Origin: Alphaproteobacteria bacterium
GTDB taxonomy: Bacteria > Pseudomonadota > Alphaproteobacteria > RF32 > CAG-239
Direction of reading: 5' to 3'
DNA length: 6,360 nt
Assembly (NCBI GenBank): GCA_003542415.1
Contig: DPKR01000041.1
Coordinates: 1-6,360 of the forward strand
This document shows positions 1 through 5,049 of the stretch, one piece after another (position 1 is the stretch's first letter; every line of letters starts with the position of its first letter). A model generated the notes under the pieces. The model was not told the DNA's origin. It ran no database searches and saw only the letters and a program-made list of their open reading frames with translations. Position numbers and translations under genes: made by a program.

Positions 1-259
1 TGATTTGTGCCAACGGTTCGCCATTTTTGACATTATTCGGGTTATATACAGCGATATCTGTTGCATTTAAATGAGGTGTTGGAAGAAACTTTAAACCAAC
101 CCTACCGTTAATCACAACTTTTTTGCCGGTGACATCTTCAATTTGTGTTGTTATTTTATCTTTGTATCTGTTCCAATCAATTGTTGAAACATAGTATGAT
201 AATCCGCCGAAAGCCACCAGTAGAACAAGGATAAGACCAATCAAAAATTTTTTAACCAC
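1..259 (-). CDS. AsmA-family envelope protein, N-terminal fragment
   Basis: This is the first 86 residues of a minus-strand gene whose remainder lies beyond base 1. The protein opens with a short basic stretch (VKK) and a hydrophobic segment at about residues 5-24, a signal anchor in the inner membrane. The following block, IDWNRYKDKI, then a VTGKKVVINGRVGLKFLPTP stretch and a TDIAVYNPNN turn, is the typical start of AsmA proteins. In that family the N-terminal anchor leads into a large periplasmic, repeating beta-groove domain linked to outer-membrane biogenesis and probably to lipid transport. The GTG at 259 is chosen because AGGAG (plus-strand CTCCT, 268-272) lies 8 bases upstream and no ATG in that frame lies between. 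It is divergent from cdd. Which AsmA paralogue this is cannot be told from the fragment. Confidence 0.85.
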   Translation of the reverse strand, partial: MVKKFLIGLILVLLVAFGGLSYYVSTIDWNRYKDKITTQIEDVTGKKVVINGRVGLKFLPTPHLNATDIAVYNPNNVKNGEPLAQI

Positions 260-267
260 GAAATAAT

Positions 268-272
268 CTCCT
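268..272 (-). promoter_or_regulatory. Ribosome binding site deciding the GTG start of the AsmA-like gene
   Basis: The minus strand reads AGGAG here, a near-perfect Shine-Dalgarno core, with 8 bases between it and GTG at 259-257. This makes the non-ATG start convincing although the reading frame stays open further upstream. Confidence 0.75.
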
Positions 273-293
273 GTATCAAATACAAAAAAGTCT

Positions 294-331
294 TTGCTAA
301 TTGTTAGAATAATGTATATTATCTTTATAAT
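294..331 (+). promoter_or_regulatory. Candidate sigma-70 promoter(s) of the cdd-punA-deoA operon
   Basis: Two overlapping solutions exist. The first is TTGCTA at 294-299 with TATTAT at 317-322, spaced 17 bases. The second is TTGTTA at 301-306 with a perfect TATAAT at 326-331, spaced 19 bases. Either would start transcription 20-35 bases before the cdd start codon. No clear operator palindrome for a DeoR- or CytR-like regulator is visible in the 103-base intergenic region. Confidence 0.5.
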
Positions 332-334
332 CAA
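306..334 (-). promoter_or_regulatory. Candidate promoter of the AsmA-like gene
   Basis: On the minus strand TTGATT (plus 329-334) is followed after 17 bases by TATTCT (plus 306-311), each matching four of six sigma-70 consensus positions. Transcription would begin near base 299 and leave a leader of about 40 bases before the GTG. The region is very AT-rich, so chance matches are easy. It overlaps the candidate cdd promoter, so the two divergent promoters could interfere or share a regulator. Confidence 0.35.
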
Positions 335-362
335 TTAATTTTTTTATTAAAGGCAAGTAAAA

Positions 363-761
363 ATGACTGATCTTGTAACACTTTTTCAAAAAGCGCTTGA
401 AGCACGCAAAAATGCTTACGCCCCATATTCCGACTTCAAAGTCGGCGCTGCCGTTTTGACCAAAAACGCAAAGATATATGTTGGCGCCAATACGGAAAAT
501 GTATCTTTCCCATGCGGAACATGCGCCGAAGAAGCTGCTATTGCTGCAATGATCACAAATGGTGAGCGAACAATTTCTGAAATTGTTGTTGTTGCGAATT
601 CTAAAAATTTAATTACACCGTGCGGTGCTTGCTTACAACGCATTTTAGAATTTTCAAATTCTCAAACAACTGTTCACCTGGCAAATTTAAAAGGAATACA
701 AAAATCATACAAGATCGCTGAGCTCTTGCCTGTCGCCTTTCATGAGGAGTTCAAAAAATGA
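363..761 (+). CDS. cdd: Cytidine deaminase
   Basis: Zinc-dependent cytosolic enzyme that hydrolyses cytidine and deoxycytidine to uridine and deoxyuridine plus ammonia in pyrimidine salvage. At 132 residues it has the length of the small homotetrameric class. Visible landmarks are PYSDFKVGAA (residues 21-30), the nucleoside-binding N43-T-E45, the catalytic CAE motif (zinc ligand Cys54, proton shuttle Glu56), and PCGAC with zinc ligands Cys87 and Cys90. The residue after the catalytic Glu is Glu57, where many tetrameric enzymes have Arg (CAER). CAExxAIAAM looks like the alphaproteobacterial variant as I remember it. The ATG at 363 has AAAGG at 349-353, nine bases upstream. It is the first gene of an operon, and its stop overlaps the punA start by four bases (ATGA), suggesting translational coupling. 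Its deoxyuridine product is a substrate of the DeoA two genes downstream. Confidence 0.96.
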   Translation: MTDLVTLFQKALEARKNAYAPYSDFKVGAAVLTKNAKIYVGANTENVSFPCGTCAEEAAIAAMITNGERTISEIVVVANSKNLITPCGACLQRILEFSNSQTTVHLANLKGIQKSYKIAELLPVAFHEEFKK

Positions 762-1558
762 TTGAAACCTATGTGCAAAATATGCAAAAAGCTTTCAACG
801 GTTTTGTGCCGGAAGTGCTTATTATTTTAGGTTCGGGGCTTGGCGTTCTTGCAGATAGAATTTCTGATAAGATCATTGTGCCATATACACAAATCGGTTT
901 TCCGAAAATTATGGTTTCCGGCCACAAAGGTGAGCTGATTGCAGGCTATCTGGGCGGAAGAAAAGTTTTATGTATGAACGGACGTTATCACCTTTATGAA
1001 GGGCATCCGGCCTCGCTCGCAAAAGACATGATGTCCGCTTTTCAAAAAATCGGCATCAAAGAAGTGATTGCAACAAACGCAGCCGGCTCTCTCCGCGCAG
1101 ATATGCCGGCCGGCGCTTTGATGATGATAACCGACCACATCAACTTTTCGGGGCAAAATCCGCTCATCGGTGCAAACAACGACCGAGAAGGCCCGAGATT
1201 TCCGGATATGAGCAATGATTATGACCATGATTTACAGGAAAAAATTCGCCAAACAGCCAAAGAAAACAACATCAGGCTTTATGAAGGAACGTATTTTTTT
1301 GTTGTCGGTCCGAATTTTGAAACGAAAGCCGAAGTCAGAGCTTTCAGATTGTTAGGTGCTGATGCGGTTGGTATGTCAACCGTGCCGGAAGTTATCAGCG
1401 CTATTTATTTTGGAATGAAGGTTGTCGGTATTTCTGTGATCACAAACCAAAGTGCCGATATTCAACCCCTACCGCTTTCACATGAAGAAACTTTGATGGA
1501 AGCACATATGGCTGCTGTCGATTTGCAGGGTCTTTTAATAAAATATTTGGAGAAATAA
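758..1558 (+). CDS. punA: Purine nucleoside phosphorylase, trimeric PNP-I class
   Basis: Reversible phosphorolysis of purine (deoxy)ribonucleosides such as inosine and guanosine to free base and (deoxy)ribose-1-phosphate. The 266 residues match the trimeric mammalian/Bacillus-type class rather than the shorter hexameric DeoD class. Phosphate and sugar site residues can be placed by family comparison: Ser26 in LGSGLG, His56 in SGHKG, Arg76 and His78 in GRYHLYEG, and the NAAG turn at 107-110. The base site is supplied by Phe187-Glu188 in GPNFETKAE, Met206-Ser207 and Asn230. Asn230 pairs with Glu188 in enzymes selective for 6-oxopurines, so inosine/guanosine preference is inferred. TNQSAD replaces the more usual TNxAAG after Asn230. 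GAGGAG (744-749), inside the end of cdd, is a strong ribosome binding site eight bases before the ATG. The gene may carry another symbol such as pnp or deoD in some annotations. Confidence 0.95.
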   Translation: MIETYVQNMQKAFNGFVPEVLIILGSGLGVLADRISDKIIVPYTQIGFPKIMVSGHKGELIAGYLGGRKVLCMNGRYHLYEGHPASLAKDMMSAFQKIGIKEVIATNAAGSLRADMPAGALMMITDHINFSGQNPLIGANNDREGPRFPDMSNDYDHDLQEKIRQTAKENNIRLYEGTYFFVVGPNFETKAEVRAFRLLGADAVGMSTVPEVISAIYFGMKVVGISVITNQSADIQPLPLSHEETLMEAHMAAVDLQGLLIKYLEK

Positions 1559-1559
1559 A

Positions 1560-2864
1560 ATGCTACCACAAGAAATTATCCGCCACAAAAGAAATAAACA
1601 GATTTTAACAAAAGAGGAAATTGATTTTTTTATTAAAGGCGTTACAAATGAAAAAATTTCAGACGCGCAAATCGGCGCACTCACAATGGCCGTTTTCTTA
1701 AACGGCCTAACAGATGAAGAAAAGGTCAATCTGACCACTGCCATGCGCGATTCAGGAGATGTTTTAAGCTGGAATTTGAACGGCCCTGTTGTTGACAAAC
1801 ACTCCACAGGCGGAGTCGGTGATAAAGTCAGTCTTGTTTTAGGGCCAATTCTGGCTGCTTGCGGCGCTTATGTTCCGATGATTTCGGGACGCGGTTTGGG
1901 ACACACGGGAGGCACGCTTGATAAACTCGATTCTATTCAAGGTTACCAAACGGCCCCTTCAAATGATTTATTTCAAAAAACAGTTCAGAAAGTTGGCTGT
2001 GCAATCATCGGACAAACAGGAAACTTAGCCCCTGCAGACAAACGGATTTATGCTGTTCGTGATGTTTGTGCAACCGTCGAATCCATCCCGCTGATTACAG
2101 CTTCTATTTTATCTAAAAAATTGGCTTCTGGAATTGATCACTTGGTTATGGATGTCAAATTCGGCAACGGCGCTTTTATGGAAAGCATGAGCGATGCAAG
2201 AGCTTTAGCACAATCAATCGTTAATGTTGCAAACGGAGCCGGCACAAAAACGACGGCACTTTTAACCGATATGAACGCTGTTTTGGGAGATACTGTCGGT
2301 AATGCTTTGGAAGTTTTTGAATCAGTTCAATACTTAAAAGGTGAAAAGATTAACAAACGCCTTGATGAAGTGACCAAAGCTTTGTGTGCGGAAATATTGG
2401 TTTCTGCCAAATTAGCAATTGATGAAAAAGAAGCATATCAAAAAATTGAAAAAGCACTCTCATCAGGACTTGCACTTGAAAAATTCGAAAAAATGGTACA
2501 AATGCTCGGTGGGCCGGCAGATTTTGCGAATAAACCATTTGATTATATGCCAAAAGCAAGCATTATTCGCCCTGTCTTTGCGCAAAGCGAGGGCTATATT
2601 CAAGCAATGTCAACACGCGATATTGGTTTGCTTCTTATTGAGCTTAAAGGCGGCAGAACACATCCGACGCAAACCGTTGACCACGCCACAGGCTTTACGG
2701 ATTTTGTTCAAATCGGCGATAAAATCGATGTTAAAACACCGCTTTGCTATGTTCATGCGCAAAACGAAGCTGACTATCAAAAAGTTTCAGCAGAGCTTCA
2801 TAAGTTCATCATCATCGGCGAAAAACCTAAAGAACAACCGATTATTTTAGAAAAAATAAGATAA
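1560..2864 (+). CDS. deoA: Thymidine phosphorylase
   Basis: Phosphorolysis of thymidine and deoxyuridine to base and 2-deoxyribose-1-phosphate, acting as a cytosolic homodimer. The 434 residues are close to the 440 of E. coli DeoA, with which similarity runs end to end as I remember that sequence. The phosphate-binding loop DKHSTGGVGDK is at 79-89. The family signature SGRGLGHTGGTLDKLDSI is at 109-126. RDVCATVESIPLITASILSK at 167-186 carries Arg167, Ser182 and Lys186, equivalent to E. coli Arg171, Ser186 and Lys190; His81 matches His85. A small alpha domain at the N-terminus, a central alpha/beta domain and a C-terminal domain are all present. Only one base separates it from punA, and GGAG at 1549-1552 sits seven bases before the ATG. 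The close E. coli likeness favours DeoA over the broad-specificity pyrimidine phosphorylase Pdp, but specificity cannot be proved from sequence. No deoC or deoB follows. Confidence 0.95.
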   Translation: MLPQEIIRHKRNKQILTKEEIDFFIKGVTNEKISDAQIGALTMAVFLNGLTDEEKVNLTTAMRDSGDVLSWNLNGPVVDKHSTGGVGDKVSLVLGPILAACGAYVPMISGRGLGHTGGTLDKLDSIQGYQTAPSNDLFQKTVQKVGCAIIGQTGNLAPADKRIYAVRDVCATVESIPLITASILSKKLASGIDHLVMDVKFGNGAFMESMSDARALAQSIVNVANGAGTKTTALLTDMNAVLGDTVGNALEVFESVQYLKGEKINKRLDEVTKALCAEILVSAKLAIDEKEAYQKIEKALSSGLALEKFEKMVQMLGGPADFANKPFDYMPKASIIRPVFAQSEGYIQAMSTRDIGLLLIELKGGRTHPTQTVDHATGFTDFVQIGDKIDVKTPLCYVHAQNEADYQKVSAELHKFIIIGEKPKEQPIILEKIR

Positions 2865-2903
2865 TTTACACCTTAGAATTAAGAAAAAAAATTAATTTTA
2901 TGC

Positions 2904-2932
2904 TTGACAGATAGTTTTTTTTCATATATTAA
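2904..2932 (+). promoter_or_regulatory. Promoter of rplJ-rplL
   Basis: A perfect -35 box TTGACA lies at 2904-2909. The -10 is either TATATT at 2925-2930 (five of six, spacer 15) or TATTAA at 2927-2932 (four of six, spacer 17). Transcription would start near 2937-2940, immediately before the 10-bp hairpin, giving a leader of a little over 210 bases. This is the best promoter in the window, fitting for a ribosomal protein operon. Confidence 0.75.
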
Positions 2933-2940
2933 AGCGCTCA

Positions 2941-2966
2941 AGTGATGACACACAAATGTTATCACT
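2941..2966 (+). promoter_or_regulatory. 10-bp hairpin at the 5' end of the rplJ leader
   Basis: AGTGATGACA (2941-2950) pairs with TGTTATCACT (2957-2966) over ten consecutive pairs including one G-U, closing a six-base loop. It would sit at or within a few bases of the transcript's 5' end. Its last two bases (2965-2966) are also used by the outer helix of the L10 leader structure, so the two helices either stack with a shift or compete. It is followed by no U-run and is not a terminator. Possible roles are 5' end protection or a switch. Confidence 0.55.
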
Positions 2967-3025
2967 CTGTCCAAGACTGTAGGCGGACAAACGCGTTTTA
3001 TCCTTAATTTCCTACATAGACGGAG
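2965..3025 (+). promoter_or_regulatory. L10 leader: autoregulatory RNA element bound by L10-L12
   Basis: Three stacked helices can be drawn. The outer is CTCTGTC (2965-2971) with GACGGAG (3019-3025), seven pairs including one G-U. An asymmetric internal loop of CAAGAC against TA resembles the kink-turn region of known L10 leaders. The middle is TGTAGG (2978-2983) with CCTACA (3011-3016). The inner hairpin is GGA plus AAA (2985-2991) with TTT plus TCC (2997-3003), containing one mismatch. In characterised bacteria the L10-L12 complex binds such a structure, which mimics its 23S rRNA site, and represses translation of its own mRNA. The position upstream of rplJ fits. A covariance search with the Rfam L10_leader model would decide. 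Confidence 0.75.
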
Positions 3026-3152
3026 TTTAATGAAGTTTCTTATAATCGATTTTTTCTCCCTTTAATCGGACAGATTTGGTTGCCACATTCAAAAGGCATT
3101 CGTTGTTTTTTGCGTGTGGTGTGGTAAAAATTTTTTAGTGGAGACTTAAATA
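3026..3152 (+). promoter_or_regulatory. Distal rplJ leader with possible ribosome-binding-site sequestration
   Basis: This is the non-coding end of the leader, lying between the L10-binding structure and the GTG start. TCTCC at 3055-3059 is complementary to GGAGA at 3140-3144, the Shine-Dalgarno sequence of rplJ. CGATT (3047-3051) can pair with AATCG (3064-3068), and CCACA (3083-3087) with TGTGG (3115-3119). The first of these small hairpins would place the anti-Shine-Dalgarno bases in its loop. These pairings are short and could be chance, but they offer a route from L10 binding to translational control. No open reading frame with a credible ribosome binding site is seen. Confidence 0.35.
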
Positions 3153-3635
3153 GTGAACCGCGATGAAAAAAAACAATTGCTCGACGAATTGCACGAGCTG
3201 TTGAACGGTGCTGAAGCTGTCGTTATTTCTCATTACAAAGGATTGACGGTGGCTGAGGTTTCAGAACTCCGTGATGCAGTCCGTAAAGCAGGCGCCGGGT
3301 TCAGAGTAACAAAAAACCGGATCACCAAACTGGCTCTTAAAGATACAAAATTTGAAGGCTTGGCCGACTTATTCAAAGGCCCGACAGCTATTGCTTATTC
3401 AAGCGATCCTGTTGCTGCCTGCAAAGCATGTGTCAACTTTGCTAAAGATAATGAAAAGCTCATTCTTGTTGGCGGTGCTATGGGCACAAACGCTTTATCA
3501 ATTGATGAAATCAAACGTTTGGCAACCATTCCGTCAATGGACGAACTCAGAGCAAAACTTATCGGTCTTTTGCAAGCTCCTGCTTCAAAATTGGCAAGAG
3601 TTACAAAAGCATACAGCGAAAAAGAGGCTGCTTAA
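3153..3635 (+). CDS. rplJ: Large subunit ribosomal protein L10 (uL10)
   Basis: L10 anchors L7/L12 dimers to the 23S rRNA GTPase-associated region and forms the stalk base that recruits translation factors. The N-terminal rRNA-binding domain (about residues 1-130) contains SHYKGLTVAEVSELR, RVTKNRITKLALK and FKGPTAIAYS, which read like alphaproteobacterial L10. The C-terminal helix that carries L12 follows LATIPSMDELRAKLIGLLQ and ends in AYSEKEAA. The total is 160 residues, while the alphaproteobacterial relatives I remember have about 172. The missing part is one APAxxLARVL-like unit in the L12-binding helix. The GTG at 3153 is the start because GGAG (3140-3143) lies nine bases upstream and it yields the expected MNRDEKK opening; the nearby ATG at 3163 is out of frame. 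Likely autoregulated through the upstream leader. Neither rplK nor rplA precedes it. Confidence 0.97.
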   Translation: MNRDEKKQLLDELHELLNGAEAVVISHYKGLTVAEVSELRDAVRKAGAGFRVTKNRITKLALKDTKFEGLADLFKGPTAIAYSSDPVAACKACVNFAKDNEKLILVGGAMGTNALSIDEIKRLATIPSMDELRAKLIGLLQAPASKLARVTKAYSEKEAA

Positions 3636-3692
3636 GGTTTTTAAGTTATTTAACAAAACAAGTTTTAATTTTATTTTATTTGGAGAAAAAGA

Positions 3693-4067
3693 ATGGCAGA
3701 TTTAGCCAAATTAGTCGACGAATTATCAGCTTTAACAGTTATGGAAGCTGCTGATTTATCAAAAATGTTAGAAGAAAAATGGGGCGTTTCAGCCGCTGCT
3801 GCTGTTGCAGTTGCTGCTGGTGGTGCCGCCGCCGGTGCTGCTGCAGGCGAAGAGAAAACAGAATTTGATGTTATCTTGGCCGATGCCGGTGCAAACAAGA
3901 TCAATGTTATTAAAGAAATCCGTACAATCACACAACTTGGCTTGAAAGAAGCTAAAGATTTGGTTGACGGTGCTCCGAAGACAGTTAAAGAAGCCGCTCC
4001 GAAGGCTGAAGCTGAAGAAATCAAAGCTAAGCTCGAAGCTGCTGGTGCTAAAGTTGAATTGAAGTAA
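3693..4067 (+). CDS. rplL: Large subunit ribosomal protein L7/L12 (bL12)
   Basis: Multicopy stalk protein that contacts EF-Tu, EF-G, IF2 and RF3 and stimulates their GTPase activity. Its 124 residues are typical. The N-terminal dimerisation and L10-binding domain is residues 1-30 ([20 protein letters not shown] onwards). A flexible Ala/Gly-rich hinge spans about 31-52. The globular C-terminal domain starts at EFDVIL and includes the factor-binding surface [23 protein letters not shown] (70-92, given here as its family-conserved block), ending in [12 protein letters not shown] at 3682-3685 precedes the ATG by seven bases. It lies 57 bases after rplJ with no promoter or terminator evident between, so the pair is co-transcribed. 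A bidirectional terminator follows directly, and rpoB, which is the usual next gene, is absent. Confidence 0.98.
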   Translation: MADLAKLVDELSALTVMEAADLSKMLEEKWGVSAAAAVAVAAGGAAAGAAAGEEKTEFDVILADAGANKINVIKEIRTITQLGLKEAKDLVDGAPKTVKEAAPKAEAEEIKAKLEAAGAKVELK

Positions 4068-4088
4068 TTTCTTTTCAAAATGCTTATG

Positions 4089-4117
4089 AAAAAACGCCCG
4101 ATTGTTCGGGCGTTTTT
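4089..4117. terminator. Bidirectional intrinsic terminator between rplL and the HAD gene
   Basis: ACGCCCGA (4094-4101) pairs perfectly with TCGGGCGT (4106-4113) around a TTGT loop. The stem is flanked by A4-A5 on the left and T4-T5 on the right. In the plus direction the hairpin runs into TTTTTG, and in the minus direction into TTTTTTC. It starts 22 bases after the rplL stop and ends two bases before the HAD stop codon, so it closes both convergent transcription units. Confidence 0.93.
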
Positions 4118-4118
4118 G

Positions 4119-4964
4119 TTATTTGATTTTTTTGTATTCTTCTTTTTGCATTTCTTCCAAATCGCGCAAAACGGCAATACGGTATAAAACAGCTTTAACG
4201 GCAGTGTCTATGCCCTTGCCTTCGCGATAATCAGCAGGTAAAGCAAAATTGACACGATCATCTTTAAGCATTTGAATAGCTTTACGTTTTTTATGGCTTT
4301 TCGGCTTATAAACGGCGATAGCTGTACCATGTCTGTCTTTCACCATTTTCATCGAGGGGACATCTGTTTGCCCGTCACCAAAATAAATAATGCGTGTGTA
4401 GGGAATGCGGCGATTTTCGTCCGGAATATATTCATTAACAGCCTTATCATCAAGCTTTTTCAAACCTTTGTTGATTTTAGATAAATACTGCACTTTTGCT
4501 TGATAGTTCACAACGCGCGCAGGCCAAACAGGAACTCCTTTTTCATCAAAAGCAAAAGCGCATCCGGCTACTCCCTTAAAATAAGGACGAATCGAACAAC
4601 CTTCAATAATTTCCTCATAGCCTGATGAAACGATATAATGCTCAATATCTAAATCAAGATATTTTCCGAAGTTGTTGATTCGATCAAACCAAGTTTCAAC
4701 CCCCTCGAAATACTCAATATTTCGACCACAATCTTCAAGCATTTCTTTTGAAAGACAAATACCTTTTTCTTTAGCGATTTTTGTAAAATAATACATACTG
4801 CCGGTGACTTGATCTGCCATATTGTCGGCAGACCAAGCATTTGCTTTTTTCCAAAATGTTTCAGGCTTTAAGCCAAGCTTTGGAATAAGCAAATAGTCTT
4901 GCATATATGTGGTGCTCAATGTTTCATCAAAATCATAAATGAAGGCAACTTTTGTTTTTTTCAT
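4119..4964 (-). CDS. HAD-superfamily hydrolase, phosphoserine phosphatase-like, unknown substrate
   Basis: The 281-residue protein has all four haloacid dehalogenase motifs. Motif I is DFDETL, with nucleophile Asp11 and general acid Asp13. Motif II is VSSG (Ser113 or Ser114). Motif III is probably Lys157 in NYQAKVQYL. Motif IV is GDGQTD (196-201), with Mg-binding Asp197 and Asp201. About 90 residues separate motifs I and II, consistent with an inserted helical cap (C1 type) over the active site. The GDGxTD form and cap position resemble phosphoserine phosphatase-like enzymes, but the protein is longer than SerB cores and carries a basic KPKSHKKRK stretch near 220 and a charged C-terminal tail (EEMQKEEYKKIK). 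No signal peptide is seen, so it should be cytosolic. A weak AAAGAG (plus 4974-4979) lies upstream of the ATG. It is a single-gene unit, divergent from glyS, and the neighbours give no clue to substrate. Confidence 0.85.
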   Translation of the reverse strand: MKKTKVAFIYDFDETLSTTYMQDYLLIPKLGLKPETFWKKANAWSADNMADQVTGSMYYFTKIAKEKGICLSKEMLEDCGRNIEYFEGVETWFDRINNFGKYLDLDIEHYIVSSGYEEIIEGCSIRPYFKGVAGCAFAFDEKGVPVWPARVVNYQAKVQYLSKINKGLKKLDDKAVNEYIPDENRRIPYTRIIYFGDGQTDVPSMKMVKDRHGTAIAVYKPKSHKKRKAIQMLKDDRVNFALPADYREGKGIDTAVKAVLYRIAVLRDLEEMQKEEYKKIK

Positions 4965-5049
4965 TTTTTTTCACTCTTTACTTGCATTTTTCCTAAGCAT
5001 AATATAAAACATCAGAAGTTAAAATTTAAATAACAAAGGATTTTTTATT
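4965..5049. promoter_or_regulatory. Divergent promoter region between the HAD gene and glyS
   Basis: Within 85 AT-rich bases, the plus strand has CATAAT (4998-5003) and TATAAA (5003-5008) as possible -10 boxes for glyS. A poor -35 such as CTTGCA (4981-4986) lies 16 bases before TATAAA. The same stretch read on the minus strand gives TATATT/TATTAT as a -10 for the HAD gene. AAGGA at 5036-5040 is the glyS ribosome binding site, nine bases before its ATG. No T-box-like or other leader RNA could fit, because the leader would be only about 35 bases long. Confidence 0.4.

Noticed and set aside
968..1228. Minus-strand open frame opposite punA
   Set aside because: Antisense shadow with a Cys/His-rich but unfamiliar product and no promoter or ribosome binding site evidence. 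It is not a zinc protein by any motif I recognise.
2419..2850. Plus-strand open frame of 143 codons inside deoA
   Set aside because: Out-of-frame shadow of a well-supported gene, with a Lys/His/Gln-rich, low-complexity product and no ribosome binding site of note.
3115..3124. GTGTGGTGTGG tandem-like sequence before rplJ as a possible protein-binding repeat
   Set aside because: Only two short units. One can pair with CCACA upstream, but there is too little to call it an operator.
3352..3705. Plus-strand open frame bridging rplJ and rplL
   Set aside because: Shadow frame of rplJ that runs past its stop. Both true genes have full family similarity and good ribosome binding sites, so no frameshift or fusion is indicated.
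3780..3850. GCT/GCC/GGT-rich, repeat-like stretch in rplL
   Set aside because: This encodes the normal Ala/Gly hinge of L7/L12. It is not a tandem repeat element.
3671..4177. Long minus-strand open frame (168 codons) opposite rplL
   Set aside because: It mirrors the Ala/Gly-rich hinge and coding bias of rplL, runs through the terminator and into the HAD gene, and resembles no family.
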